A DNA stretch of 22,030 bases from Betaproteobacteria bacterium (GTDB lineage: Bacteria > Pseudomonadota > Gammaproteobacteria > Burkholderiales > Burkholderiaceae), in assembly GCA_009921765.1 (NCBI GenBank), contig RFXC01000044.1, positions 1-22,030 on the forward strand, written 5' to 3'. Position 1 is the first letter of the stretch, and the number at the start of each line of letters is the position of its first letter. The translations under genes were made by a program, and so were the position numbers. Under the pieces are notes generated by a model, which was not told where the DNA came from, ran no database searches, and saw only the letters and a program-made list of their open reading frames with translations. Below, piece by piece: positions 1-7,643 of the stretch.

Positions 1-67
1 CGCAGGCAGCGGTGGTAACGAGCCCGGTGACGAGCCTGCGTCGGCCGGCATTGGAAAGATCGAGCAT
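1..67 (-). CDS. 5' end of a leftward gene, product unknown
   Basis: Only the first 22 codons are in the window. An ATG at 67-65 is preceded on the minus strand by a good ribosome binding site, AAGGAG (plus-strand 74-79), seven bases upstream. The visible N-terminus has three consecutive arginines at residues 9-11 followed by a hydrophobic, Thr/Ala-rich run (LVTGLVTTAAC), so an exported protein with a Sec, Tat-like or lipoprotein signal is likely. It is divergent from petA. In related bacteria an HtrA/Deg-type protease gene often lies near this position, but nothing here proves that identity. Confidence 0.6.
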   Translation of the reverse strand, partial: MLDLSNAGRRRLVTGLVTTAAC

Positions 68-164
68 CGCGGTCTCCTTGTGGTGTGTCATCGTTTTGAC
101 CCGATTGTAGTCCCCGCGACAGGTCCGTTGAGGCGCGGCGAAGGCAGCCCCCGACATCAACGGG

Positions 165-193
165 TTTATTGCACGGCACCAATCGGTTAGAAT
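165..193 (+). promoter_or_regulatory. possible promoter of the petABC cluster
   Basis: TAGAAT at 188-193 is one mismatch from the sigma-70 -10 consensus. Seventeen bases upstream is TTTATT (165-170), a poor -35. An alternative reading uses TTGCAC at 169-174 with AATAAA at 191-196. The AT-rich patch stands out in GC-rich DNA and lies about 50 bases before the petA start. This is inference from sequence only. Confidence 0.35.
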
Positions 194-245
194 AAAGGGT
201 TTTCCAGCGAACTTAAGCGATGGATGTTCCATCTCGGACAAGACG

Positions 246-848
246 ATGAGTGAAACTTTGAAGCCCTCCGAATCGTCCCGCCGCTCGGCGATCGGTCTTG
301 TGGCCGCGGCGGGTGCAGCGGGCGGTGCGGCCGTTGTGGTGCCCTTTGTCAGCACCTTTGCGCCCTCGGAAAAAGCCAAGGCAGCCGGCGCGCCGGTTGA
401 AATTGACGTGTCCGCCATGCAACCCGGCGAACTCAAGCGGGTGGAGTGGCGCGGCAAACCGGTCTGGGTGCTTCGTCGCACCCAGGAAATGCTCGCCACC
501 CTGAAAGGTACCGAGCCGCAGGTGGCTGACCCCGGGTCCGTCCGCACCGCGTATCCAACGCCCGATTACGCGAAAAACCCGCATCGCTCCATCAAGCCGG
601 AGTACCTGGTGGTGGTTGGCATCTGCTCGCACCTTGGGTGTTCGCCCAGCGACAAGTTCGCCACCGGCCCTCAGCCATCGCTGCCCGATGACTGGTCGGG
701 CGGGTTCCTGTGCCCCTGCCACGGATCCACCTTCGATCTGGCTGGCCGGGTGTTCAAGAACAAGCCGGCGCCCGACAACCTCGAAGTGCCGCCCCACCGC
801 TACCTGTCCGACACCCGCATCCTGATCGGCGAGGACAAAGCCGCCTGA
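246..848 (+). CDS. petA: Ubiquinol-cytochrome c reductase iron-sulfur (Rieske) subunit
   Basis: This is the Rieske subunit of the cytochrome bc1 complex. It carries the 2Fe-2S cluster that takes an electron from ubiquinol at the Qo site and passes it to cytochrome c1 on the periplasmic side. The 200-residue protein shows both cluster boxes: C127-S-H129-L-G-C132 and C156-P-C158-H159-G-S161, with the two further cysteines (C132, C158) that form the stabilising disulfide. The N-terminus has a twin-arginine (R12-R13) followed by a hydrophobic segment (about 17-38), as expected of a Tat-translocated, membrane-anchored Rieske protein. Length is normal. It is the first gene of petA-petB-petC. The ribosome binding site before ATG 246 is weak. 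The 119-base gap to petB is rather long for this operon. Confidence 0.97.
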   Translation: MSETLKPSESSRRSAIGLVAAAGAAGGAAVVVPFVSTFAPSEKAKAAGAPVEIDVSAMQPGELKRVEWRGKPVWVLRRTQEMLATLKGTEPQVADPGSVRTAYPTPDYAKNPHRSIKPEYLVVVGICSHLGCSPSDKFATGPQPSLPDDWSGGFLCPCHGSTFDLAGRVFKNKPAPDNLEVPPHRYLSDTRILIGEDKAA

Positions 849-967
849 TCGACGGTGCAGATGGGCATCGTGAAGACCTTAATACCTTACCGGACGATGG
901 GGTGCTCGATGCACATAATCCAGACCCCCTCATCCCGCTCGTGAAAGCCGCGAGGAGCAACTGAAAA

Positions 968-2374
968 ATGGCGCAGCAAAAGCAAGTTGAAACCACTGGC
1001 CTTCTTGGCTGGGTCGACCAGCGTTTCCCGCTGACGGCCACCTGGAAAGCGCATCTGTCGGAGTACTACGCTCCGAAAAACTTCAACTTCTGGTACTTCT
1101 TCGGGTCGCTCGCCATGCTGGTGCTGGTGATCCAGATCGTCACCGGTATTTTCCTTGTCATGCACTACAAGCCGGACGCCTCGTTGAACGAAGCCGGCGT
1201 GCCGGTGGCGTTTGCTTCGGTCGAGTACATCATGCGCGATGTACCCTGGGGCTGGCTGGTGCGCTATCTGCACTCCACCGGCGCCTCGGCTTTCTTTGTG
1301 GTGGTCTACCTCCACATGTTCCGCGGCCTCATCTATGGCTCCTACCGGAAGCCGCGCGAGCTGGTCTGGATTTTCGGCTGCCTGATCTTCCTTTGCCTGA
1401 TGGCCGAGGCGTTCTTCGGTTACCTGCTCCCCTGGGGTCAGATGTCCTACTGGGGCGCGCAGGTCATCGTCAATCTGTTCGCGGCCATTCCCTTCATCGG
1501 GCCGGAGCTGTCCATCTGGATTCGCGGCGACTACGTGGTGGGTGATGCCACCCTCAATCGTTTCTTCGCGTTCCACGTCATTGCTATCCCGCTGGTTCTG
1601 CTGGGCCTGGTGGCTGCCCATATCGTTGCGCTCCACGAAGTGGGCTCCAACAACCCCGACGGCGTCGACATCAAGGCCAAGAAAGACGCCAACGGCGTGC
1701 CGCTTGACGGCATTCCCTTCCACCCTTACTACACGGTGCACGACATTCTGGGCGTGTCGGTGTTTCTCATCGCGTTCTCGGCCATTGTCTTCTTCGCACC
1801 CGAGGCGGGGGGTTACTTCCTCGAGTACAACAACTTCATTCCGGCTGATCCGCTCAAGACGCCGCCACACATCGCACCCGTCTGGTATTTCACGCCCTAC
1901 TACTCGGTTCTGCGTGCCGTCACCGACGACTTCCTCATGTACTGGATGACCCCGTTCCTGGTGTTCTATGCGTTGCTGGTGCTGGGCACTGCACGCTATG
2001 CGAGCGTCAAGGTCATCACCCTGGCCGCAGTGCTTGTCCTGATTGCAGGCTTCTTCCTGGTCGAGGCCAAGTTCTGGGGGGTGGTAGCAATGGGTGCCGC
2101 GGTGCTCATCCTCTTCGCCATGCCCTGGATCGACCATAGCCCGGTCCGGTCCATCCGCTATCGGCCGGGCTGGCACAAGTGGGTCTATGGCGTATTCGTG
2201 GTGGTGTTCCTGGTGCTGGGATACCTCGGTGTTCAGCCGCCTGAAGAACTCCGCAACCTCGTCGCCAAGATCGGTACGCTTCTCTACTTCGCCTTCTTCA
2301 TGCTGATGCCCTGGTGGAGTGCAATGGGCGAATTCAAGAGCGCGCCGGATCGCGTCACGTTTGCAGCGCACTGA
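968..2374 (+). CDS. petB: Cytochrome b subunit of the bc1 complex
   Basis: This is the membrane-embedded, two-haem core subunit of ubiquinol:cytochrome c oxidoreductase. Of 468 residues, it has the four haem ligands H102/H116 and H203/H218. The second pair has 14 residues between them, the spacing I know from beta/gamma-proteobacteria and from b6. The Qo motif reads PVWY (304-307) in place of the textbook PEWY. Hydrophobic helices run throughout, and the N-terminal cytochrome b and C-terminal (subunit IV-like) parts form one polypeptide as in bc1. The C-terminal part (after about 330) has extra hydrophobic segments typical of betaproteobacterial proteins and a conserved end around MPWWS. A GAGGAG-type ribosome binding site lies just upstream of ATG 968. 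petC follows after 19 bases. Confidence 0.97.
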   Translation: MAQQKQVETTGLLGWVDQRFPLTATWKAHLSEYYAPKNFNFWYFFGSLAMLVLVIQIVTGIFLVMHYKPDASLNEAGVPVAFASVEYIMRDVPWGWLVRYLHSTGASAFFVVVYLHMFRGLIYGSYRKPRELVWIFGCLIFLCLMAEAFFGYLLPWGQMSYWGAQVIVNLFAAIPFIGPELSIWIRGDYVVGDATLNRFFAFHVIAIPLVLLGLVAAHIVALHEVGSNNPDGVDIKAKKDANGVPLDGIPFHPYYTVHDILGVSVFLIAFSAIVFFAPEAGGYFLEYNNFIPADPLKTPPHIAPVWYFTPYYSVLRAVTDDFLMYWMTPFLVFYALLVLGTARYASVKVITLAAVLVLIAGFFLVEAKFWGVVAMGAAVLILFAMPWIDHSPVRSIRYRPGWHKWVYGVFVVVFLVLGYLGVQPPEELRNLVAKIGTLLYFAFFMLMPWWSAMGEFKSAPDRVTFAAH

Positions 2375-2393
2375 CCGCTGGAGTCCCCAGAAA

Positions 2394-3266
2394 ATGAAAA
2401 AACTGTTCGCTCGGCTGGCTGCGCTCCTTGCCTCTGCCTTTATCGCCGGGACGGCCGCTGCGGCGGGAGGCTCGTCCTTCCCGCTTGATCGTTTCCCAGT
2501 GGAAAAACTGACTGAGCAGGCAGCGCTCCAGAATGGCGCCAAGCTGTTCGTCAACTACTGTCTCAACTGCCACGGCGCCTCGGCGATGCGCTACAACCGG
2601 CTGCGTGATATCGGTCTCTCGGAGGATCAGATCAAGCGGCACCTCATGTTCACAGCCGACAAAGTCGGCGAGCCCATGAAGGTCGCTATCCGCGCCGCCG
2701 ATGCCAAGGAGTGGTTTGGCGCGTTGCCGCCCGATCTTTCCGTCATCGCCCGGGCGCGTGCGTCGCACGACGGCACTGGCTCCGACTGGCTGTACACCTA
2801 TCTGCGGGCCTATTACCGCGATGGCACGCGTTCCACCGGCTGGAATAACGCGCTGTTCGAAAACGTCGGGATGCCCCATGTGCTCTGGCCCATGCAGGGC
2901 TCGCGCGGCGCAACCATCGAGGACATTCGCGAAAGCCGTGACCCCAAGACCGGCAAGTCGGAAGGTTTTGTGCGTACCACGGTCAGTTTTGATGCGCAGG
3001 GCCACCGGACTGAAGCCACCGACAAGCTAACGGGTGGTCATCCGCACGCCGGTAAAACCATCAAGCTTGGTAAGCCTGAGGGCGGTGGCGTATCGTCTGC
3101 CGACTATGACTCACAGGTTGCCGATCTGGTCGCCTTCATCACCTACATGTCCGACCCGAGCGCTGGAACCCGCGTGAGGCTCGGTGCCTGGGTTCTGATG
3201 TTTCTCGCGCTGTTCACGGTGTTTGCCTGGAACCTGAACCGCGTCTATTGGAAAGACGTCAAATAG
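2394..3266 (+). CDS. petC: Cytochrome c1 subunit of the bc1 complex
   Basis: Cytochrome c1 accepts the electron from the Rieske protein and hands it to soluble or membrane cytochrome c. I start it at ATG 2394, because the protein then begins with a good Sec signal peptide (MKKLFARLAA..., cleavage near residue 23) and is 290 residues long; an in-frame ATG at 2319 lies inside petB and gives no signal. The haem c site is C56-L-N-C59-H60. The likely axial methionine is M160 in a GMPH motif. A C-terminal hydrophobic anchor (about 263-281) is followed by a short basic tail. It lies 19 bases after petB, in operon. Convincing family assignment. Confidence 0.96.
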   Translation: MKKLFARLAALLASAFIAGTAAAAGGSSFPLDRFPVEKLTEQAALQNGAKLFVNYCLNCHGASAMRYNRLRDIGLSEDQIKRHLMFTADKVGEPMKVAIRAADAKEWFGALPPDLSVIARARASHDGTGSDWLYTYLRAYYRDGTRSTGWNNALFENVGMPHVLWPMQGSRGATIEDIRESRDPKTGKSEGFVRTTVSFDAQGHRTEATDKLTGGHPHAGKTIKLGKPEGGGVSSADYDSQVADLVAFITYMSDPSAGTRVRLGAWVLMFLALFTVFAWNLNRVYWKDVK

Positions 3267-3297
3267 ACGGTACTGCCGTCGTCCCCGGCGTGGTTAC

Positions 3298-3317
3298 ACG
3301 GTCAGCCCGCTGACCGT
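3298..3317 (+). terminator. hairpin between petC and sspA
   Basis: A perfect 8-base-pair inverted repeat (ACGGTCAG / CTGACCGT) with a four-base loop lies 31 bases after the petC stop. It is followed only by a pyrimidine-rich stretch (gctttccctttc), not a clean T run, so it may be a weak terminator, an attenuator, or an mRNA processing or stability element that separates bc1 expression from sspAB. Confidence 0.35.
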
Positions 3318-3363
3318 CGCCCCGCTTTCCCTTTCGGCCGAGCATTCACGGAAGCCGCCCGCC

Positions 3364-3978
3364 ATGATGGTCCTGTACTCCGGAACCACCTGCCCGTTTT
3401 CTCAGCGCTGCAGACTCGTGCTGTTCGAAAAAGGCATGGACTTTGAAATTCGGGATGTTGATCTTTACAACAAGCCCGAAGACATCTCGATCATGAATCC
3501 CTACGGCCAGGTTCCCATCCTGGTCGAGCGCGATCTGATTCTCTACGAATCCAACATCATCAACGAATACATCGATGAGCGGTTTCCTCACCCGCAGCTG
3601 ATGCCTGCCGATCCGGTGATGCGTGCCCGGGCGCGGCTTTTCCTGTTCAATTTCGAGCGCGAGTTGTTCGTGCATGTGCAGGTGCTCGAGCGGCGTGACG
3701 CTTCCAAGGATGCGCAGAAGCTGCAGGACAAGGCGCGCCAGCAGATTCGCGACCGGCTCACGCAGCTCACGCCCATCTTCATCAAGAACAAGCACATGCT
3801 GGGCGAAGAGTTTTCCATGCTGGATGTTGCGATTGCGCCGCTTCTGTGGCGCCTCGACCACTACGGCATTGAAATGCCCAAGACCGCAGCACCGCTTTTG
3901 CGTTATGCCGAACGCATCTTTTCACGGCCGGCCTACATCGAGGCCCTCACGCCTTCGGAGAAGGTGATGCGCCGTTGA
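3364..3978 (+). CDS. sspA: Stringent starvation protein A (GST-fold, RNA polymerase-associated)
   Basis: SspA is a glutathione-S-transferase-fold protein that binds RNA polymerase and alters transcription in stationary phase and stress; in several pathogens it is needed for virulence. The protein is 204 residues, normal length. The N-terminal thioredoxin-like half starts with LYSGTTCPFSQRC and includes the cis-proline region GQVPILV (49-54) and YESNIINEYI. The surface pocket motif P75-H76-P77, shown in E. coli SspA to be needed for function, is intact. A helical C-terminal GST domain follows (about 86-204). Two tandem ATGs (3364, 3367) could serve as start. It sits 97 bases after petC and 75 bases before sspB, the usual beta/gamma order. 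Confidence 0.95.
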   Translation: MMVLYSGTTCPFSQRCRLVLFEKGMDFEIRDVDLYNKPEDISIMNPYGQVPILVERDLILYESNIINEYIDERFPHPQLMPADPVMRARARLFLFNFERELFVHVQVLERRDASKDAQKLQDKARQQIRDRLTQLTPIFIKNKHMLGEEFSMLDVAIAPLLWRLDHYGIEMPKTAAPLLRYAERIFSRPAYIEALTPSEKVMRR

Positions 3979-3992
3979 GCGCGTCGCGCGCC

Positions 3993-4016
3993 GGCCTCGG
4001 GCTCTGCCTGAGGGCC
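3993..4016 (+). other. GC-rich hairpin between sspA and sspB
   Basis: The RNA could fold GGCCTCGGGC (3993-4002) against GCCTGAGGGCC (4006-4016): ten pairs including one G-U and one bulged G, with a three-base loop. No T run follows, so termination is unlikely. It could modulate sspB translation or mRNA stability. Confidence 0.3.
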
Positions 4017-4053
4017 GCGCCGTCGTGTCGTCAACCGGACGCCCCGCACTACC

Positions 4054-4959
4054 ATGGCTGAGCTGTCAACCAAGCCCTACCTCATTCGCGCGATTCACCA
4101 GTGGTGCGAGGACAGTGGCTACCGCCCCTATCTCGCGGTTACGGTTGATGAGCGAACGCAGGTCCCGCGCGAGTTCGTCCGCAACGGCGAAATCGTTCTC
4201 AATGTGTCGGCTGTGGCCACCAACCGGTTGCAGTTGGGCAACGATCTGATCGAGTTCGAAGCCCGGTTCTCGGGTTCGGTTCGACAGGTGTCGATACCCA
4301 TCGAAAATGTGTCGGCGATCTACGCCCAGGAAACGGGCCATGGCATGGCATTTGATGTGCCCAAGCCTCTTGCGCTGGCACCCGAGCGCGGGGCGCCGGA
4401 ATCTGGTGGGGCCAACAAGGCGGCGCCGGGTCCTGGTTCGTCCTCAGCCCGACCTGCGTCACGACCCAAGCTGGTCCCCCGCCCGACGCAACCGCCTGCC
4501 GCCACTGCTGAGCCGTCTGCTCACGCCGAGGCGCCGGGCGCTGCGCCCCCCGCGGGAACAGACACCGCACCAGCGCCCGCTCGCGCTGCACCAGCGCTCG
4601 CTGCATCCGAACCTGAGGCGGCAGCGCCGCTGAGCAGCCCGGCCCCGGGCTCGGCGCCGGTCCTTCAGGCGGTTGATTCGGCCTTGCCAGCCGGGCGCAT
4701 CCCGCGCTCGGCGGCGCCCAAGGCACGCCGGCGCGGTAAGCTCTCTGCGGTTCCCGATGGCGCGCCAGCCGGGAGCGATACGCCATCGCCGCCCGTCAAT
4801 ACGGCGACCGAGCCGTCGCAAGTGCCTGCGGCGCTGCAGCCGGCGGACGCCGAGACGACGCCTGCCGGCGGATCAACCGCATCGTCGTCGACCGGATCGG
4901 CCCCCGATGAACCTCCGCCGTCGCCGCCCGTCCGTCCGCAGTTGAAACGCATCAAATAA
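4054..4959 (+). CDS. sspB: SspB, ClpXP protease specificity-enhancing factor, with very long tail
   Basis: SspB binds ssrA-tagged and some other substrates and tethers them to ClpX for degradation by ClpXP. Residues 1-107 match the SspB fold: start KPYLIRAIHQWCEDSGYRPYL, then the beta-rich substrate-binding region with NVSAVATNRL and a negatively charged segment (LIEFEARFSG). The last residues, RPQLKRIK (294-301), resemble the C-terminal ClpX-binding (XB) motif of E. coli SspB (RPALRVVK). What is odd is the middle: residues 108-292 are a low-complexity Pro/Ala/Ser/Glu-rich linker, so the protein is 301 residues compared with about 165 in E. coli. The reading frame is continuous to the XB-like end, so the tail is real, not a frameshift artefact. 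No strong ribosome binding site is seen before ATG 4054. Confidence 0.9.
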   Translation: MAELSTKPYLIRAIHQWCEDSGYRPYLAVTVDERTQVPREFVRNGEIVLNVSAVATNRLQLGNDLIEFEARFSGSVRQVSIPIENVSAIYAQETGHGMAFDVPKPLALAPERGAPESGGANKAAPGPGSSSARPASRPKLVPRPTQPPAATAEPSAHAEAPGAAPPAGTDTAPAPARAAPALAASEPEAAAPLSSPAPGSAPVLQAVDSALPAGRIPRSAAPKARRRGKLSAVPDGAPAGSDTPSPPVNTATEPSQVPAALQPADAETTPAGGSTASSSTGSAPDEPPPSPPVRPQLKRIK

Positions 4960-4972
4960 CCCCAACGCGGCG

Positions 4973-4978
4973 TATCAT
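4973..4978 (+). promoter_or_regulatory. possible -10 box for tRNA-Thr
   Basis: TATCAT, one mismatch from TATAAT, is followed by a very GC-rich discriminator (ccgcagcgcgcg), a pattern typical of stable-RNA promoters under stringent control. It places the start about 18 bases before the tRNA. No good -35 at the right distance is seen; TTGAAA at 4942-4947 is 25 bases away, which is too far. Confidence 0.35.
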
Positions 4979-5002
4979 CCGCAGCGCGCGGGGGAGAGCA
5001 TT

Positions 5003-5078
5003 GCCGGCTTAGCTCAGTTGGTAGAGCAACCGCCTTGTAAGCGGTAGGTCACCTGTTCGAGTCAGGTAGCCGGCACCA
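5003..5078 (+). tRNA. tRNA-Thr (anticodon TGT)
   Basis: A complete 76-base cloverleaf. Acceptor GCCGGCT pairs with AGCCGGC; D arm GCTC/GAGC; anticodon arm ACCGC-CTTGTAA-GCGGT with anticodon TGT (reads ACA/ACG); T arm ACCTG-TTCGAGT-CAGGT; discriminator A and an encoded CCA end. It lies 43 bases after sspB and may be read from its own promoter or through from sspB. Confidence 0.98.
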
Positions 5079-5114
5079 CCGACCTCAGGCTTGTCACGCC
5101 CGCGCGCGGAAGTG

Positions 5115-5135
5115 CCCTGTCGCCATGCGACAGGG
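5115..5135 (+). terminator. strong hairpin after tRNA-Thr, in the leader of the receptor gene
   Basis: CCCTGTCGC (5115-5123) and GCGACAGGG (5127-5135) form a perfect 9-base-pair stem with a three-base loop, 37 bases after the tRNA. There is no T run, so intrinsic termination is doubtful. It could mark the 3' end of the tRNA precursor or act as a leader structure for the downstream receptor gene, whose start is 33 bases further on. Confidence 0.4.
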
Positions 5136-5157
5136 AGGATCACCACGCAGTTGACCC

Positions 5158-5163
5158 AGGAGG
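5158..5163 (+). promoter_or_regulatory. ribosome binding site that fixes the receptor gene start
   Basis: A perfect AGGAGG lies five bases before ATG 5169. This, with the signal peptide that begins there, rules out the upstream in-frame ATG at 5091. Confidence 0.85.
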
Positions 5164-5168
5164 TTCTG

Positions 5169-6158
5169 ATGAGCATTGCATCCTCGATTCGGCGGCGCCT
5201 GGCCGCAGTTGCGCTCGGTGCGGTGGCGCTTTCATCCTGTGGGGGTGTGCTTGCGCAGGACTGGCCCACACGGCCGGTACGACTCATCAATCCCTTTACT
5301 GCCGGATCTGCGGTGGATGTGGTGGCGCGGTTGATTGCTGCCCGCTTGTCCCAGAACGTCAACGTGCAGTTCATCGTCGAGAACCGCACCGGTGCATCGG
5401 GCAACATCGGCACCGAGGTCGCCGCACGCGCGCGGCCCGATGGGGAAACATTCCTGGTGGGGTCGCCCGGCACCATGGCGATCAACCCGTGGTTGTTCAA
5501 GTCGCTGCCCTACGATGCGGAGAAAGACTTTGTCGCGGTGACGGTGCTGGTCAGTTTTCCGCAAGTGATGGTGGTGAACCCCAAGATCCCGGCGACCACG
5601 GTTGCCGAGTTTGCTGCCTGGGTGAAAGGCCAGCAGGGCCGGGTCAATTTCGCGTCGTCCGGACAGGGCAGCACCTCGCATCTTGTGATGGAACTGATTC
5701 GCGCCGAAGCGAAACTCGACATGACGCACATACCGTTTCGCGGTGGATCGCCCGCAGTGCAAGCCGTGATTGCAGGGGATGTGCAGGTTGCGGTCGAGGG
5801 CCTCCCGTCGCTGCCCGGGCATCTGGCGGCGGGAACCATCCGTCCGCTCGCCGTGACCTCGGAGCGCCGCAGTGATGCGCTCCCGAATGTCCCTGCGCTT
5901 TCGGAAACCTACCCCGGGTTTGATGCAGCGGCATGGGTCATCCTGTTCGCACCGGCAGGCACGCCGACCGCGATCGTCAACCGCATGGCGGCCGAGGTGA
6001 AGAAGTCGCTCGAGGCGCCGGAAGTGCAGGAGCGGCTGGCGAAGATGGGCGCTACCCCGTCAGGTCTGGGGCCTGCGGAGACGGCGGCGTTTCACAAGCG
6101 CGAACTCTCGAAGTTCAAACGTGCGGTGGAGATCTCGGGCGCGAAGGCCGAGCAGTAA
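5169..6158 (+). CDS. Bug/TctC-family tripartite tricarboxylate transporter substrate-binding protein
   Basis: A periplasmic solute receptor of the family greatly expanded in Bordetella, Comamonadaceae and relatives. Such proteins bind carboxylates, amino acids or other small acids and deliver them to TctAB-type transporters or sensors. The protein is 329 residues, the normal length. The signal peptide (1-30) ends near VLAQ; C24 in LSSC also fits a lipobox, so a lipoprotein is possible. The mature start DWPTRPVRLI is characteristic of the family, as are ENRTGASGNIGTEVAAR (71-87) and YDAEKDFVAVT. No tctA/tctB permease genes are nearby, as is common for orphan Bug genes. The ligand cannot be predicted. 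It is convergent with the FAD enzyme gene that follows. Confidence 0.93.
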   Translation: MSIASSIRRRLAAVALGAVALSSCGGVLAQDWPTRPVRLINPFTAGSAVDVVARLIAARLSQNVNVQFIVENRTGASGNIGTEVAARARPDGETFLVGSPGTMAINPWLFKSLPYDAEKDFVAVTVLVSFPQVMVVNPKIPATTVAEFAAWVKGQQGRVNFASSGQGSTSHLVMELIRAEAKLDMTHIPFRGGSPAVQAVIAGDVQVAVEGLPSLPGHLAAGTIRPLAVTSERRSDALPNVPALSETYPGFDAAAWVILFAPAGTPTAIVNRMAAEVKKSLEAPEVQERLAKMGATPSGLGPAETAAFHKRELSKFKRAVEISGAKAEQ

Positions 6159-6173
6159 CGGGCGCGATGGCGT

Positions 6174-6189
6174 TGGGCCGTACGGCCCA
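6174..6189. terminator. 16-base palindrome between convergent genes
   Basis: TGGGCCGTACGGCCCA is a perfect palindrome in the 54-base gap between the convergent receptor and dehydrogenase genes. A six-pair stem with GTAC loop is possible on both strands. It has no T run on either side, so its role as a two-way terminator is only inferred from position. Confidence 0.3.
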
Positions 6190-6212
6190 GGTGGTGACCG
6201 GTGCGGCCGCGC

Positions 6213-7643
6213 TCATGGTGCACTGGCGCGCAACGAGGCTTTGCCGGGCCGGTTCGCCACATGCTGGGCGGCGAGCATGGCCAGCCCGAACGATTGCGCC
6301 AGACCGTTGCCGGGCAGGTAACCCGCGCCGCCTACCCCGGAGATGGACGCGGCAGCGCCCCCCGCTGCATACAGCCCCTCGATCACGCTGCCATCGCGGC
6401 GCAGCACCCGCGCATTCGCATCGACCCGCAGGCCGCCCTGCGTATGTGCAAGGGCCCCGGTGACCCAGGCTGCATAGAGCGGCGGCACGAGCGCCGGGCC
6501 GAACCGTTGGCGCCCCCACTCGGGATCGTGGCCGCTTGCCACCGCTGCACTGAAGCGCGCGAACGTTTCCTCGAAGGTCTGAAGTGGAATGTTGAAGGAG
6601 CGGGCAAGGTCAGCCGGGCTTTGCGCAACCTGAATTTTTCCTGCCTCGAATGCCTCCCGATACGGGCCCTGGGTGCTTGCCGATGCATGAATGCGGGCGT
6701 CGAACACTTCGAGTGCAACGCCGCCAGGTTGTGCCAGCACGAAGGCCGCGAGTTCAGAGGGGCCGATGTCTTCTGCCACAAACCGTCGGCCGTCGCGGTT
6801 GACGAGAAATGCACCCAGAGGCGGTAGCGACATGCCCAGGCGCGTGCGGCCCTCGGGCGGGTTCACGTGACCTTGGCCCTGATAGCCCTGCATGAAACCC
6901 ACGTCGGCATCCAGGGCGCGGCCCAGGCTCACTGCGCGGCCATCGTTGGCTCCGGCACCGATGTGGAGCGCGCCCTTCATTTCCGGAAGATATTCGGCAA
7001 GAAGCGCCTGATTTGCAGCGAAACCGCCGGTTGCGAGCAGTACCGCGGGCGCCGCGAAATCACGGCTTTGGCCGCAGACGCGTGCTTTGAGTCCGCGGAT
7101 CCTGGGCGCCCCGGCGGCCGACGACGGATCAGGCTCGGTGAGCAACTCGATCGCCTCGGCCTCATCAATACGATGAATGCGCGCGCACGCGTTCACGGCT
7201 GTACGCAGCATCGCGTGCAGTTCGCGCCCGCTTTCTGCCGGCGTGGCATGCAGGCGCGGCGCGCTGTGCCCTGGGACCGAGAGGCCCGCCAGCAGCTTGA
7301 TGGGAAGCCCCGCAATGTCGGCGAGGAAATGCACAGCCGGTGCGCTTTGCGCGGCGATTGCAGCCAGCACTGGCGGATCAACCGCACCCCCTGCCTTCGC
7401 ATGGGCATCGCCAGCAAAGCGGTCGGGATCGTCGGCAATACCAGCCTGAGCTTGATAACGCGTGCCCGCTCCGGGGAAAAGGCCACCACTCACCATCAGG
7501 TTGGAGGGCCCGCCCGGGTCGCGTTCAAGGAGCAGCACAGACGCGCCGTGATGTGCGGCCACCAGCGCGGCCATCATGCCGGCGGCGCCTGCGCCCGCGA
7601 TCAGCAGATCTGCGCGAGGGGTAGAGATCGAGACAGAGGGCAT
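6213..7643 (-). CDS. FAD-dependent oxidoreductase, fumarate reductase/ketosteroid dehydrogenase-like
   Basis: A flavoprotein of the FAD_binding_2 (FrdA/SdhA-like) superfamily, which includes fumarate reductases, 3-ketosteroid-1-dehydrogenases and tricarballylate dehydrogenases. The 476-residue protein begins with the dinucleotide-binding fold G17-A-G19-A-A-G22, followed by an acidic residue at E40 for the adenosine ribose. A central substrate-cap region follows. The C-terminal FAD-contacting part contains GLYAAGGAAASISG and GYLPGNGLAQSFG near residues 425-460. No signal peptide is seen, so it is probably cytoplasmic. No good ribosome binding site precedes ATG 7643. It is divergent from the FMN/Fe-S enzyme gene, and the two may share a regulatory region and a pathway. 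Exact substrate unknown. Confidence 0.85.
   Translation of the reverse strand: MPSVSISTPRADLLIAGAGAAGMMAALVAAHHGASVLLLERDPGGPSNLMVSGGLFPGAGTRYQAQAGIADDPDRFAGDAHAKAGGAVDPPVLAAIAAQSAPAVHFLADIAGLPIKLLAGLSVPGHSAPRLHATPAESGRELHAMLRTAVNACARIHRIDEAEAIELLTEPDPSSAAGAPRIRGLKARVCGQSRDFAAPAVLLATGGFAANQALLAEYLPEMKGALHIGAGANDGRAVSLGRALDADVGFMQGYQGQGHVNPPEGRTRLGMSLPPLGAFLVNRDGRRFVAEDIGPSELAAFVLAQPGGVALEVFDARIHASASTQGPYREAFEAGKIQVAQSPADLARSFNIPLQTFEETFARFSAAVASGHDPEWGRQRFGPALVPPLYAAWVTGALAHTQGGLRVDANARVLRRDGSVIEGLYAAGGAAASISGVGGAGYLPGNGLAQSFGLAMLAAQHVANRPGKASLRASAP

Noticed and set aside
850..967. Small gene between petA and petB
   Set aside because: The best frame (GTG near 869 to a TGA near 943) is about 24 codons with no ribosome binding site and no membrane or family pattern.
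887..2554. 555-codon open frame on the minus strand opposite petB
   Set aside because: It is rich in His, Glu, Asp and Gln with no domain sense, and lies opposite a certain cytochrome b gene. Long antisense frames are common in GC-rich DNA with strong third-position bias.
4400..4920. Tandem DNA repeats in the sspB tail region
   Set aside because: The region is compositionally biased (Pro/Ala codons) but shows no regular repeat unit at the DNA level.
5003..5078. tRNA-Thr as an integration site for a genomic island
   Set aside because: I searched by eye for a second copy of the tRNA 3' end downstream and found only a 9-base chance match near 18588; there is no integrase gene.
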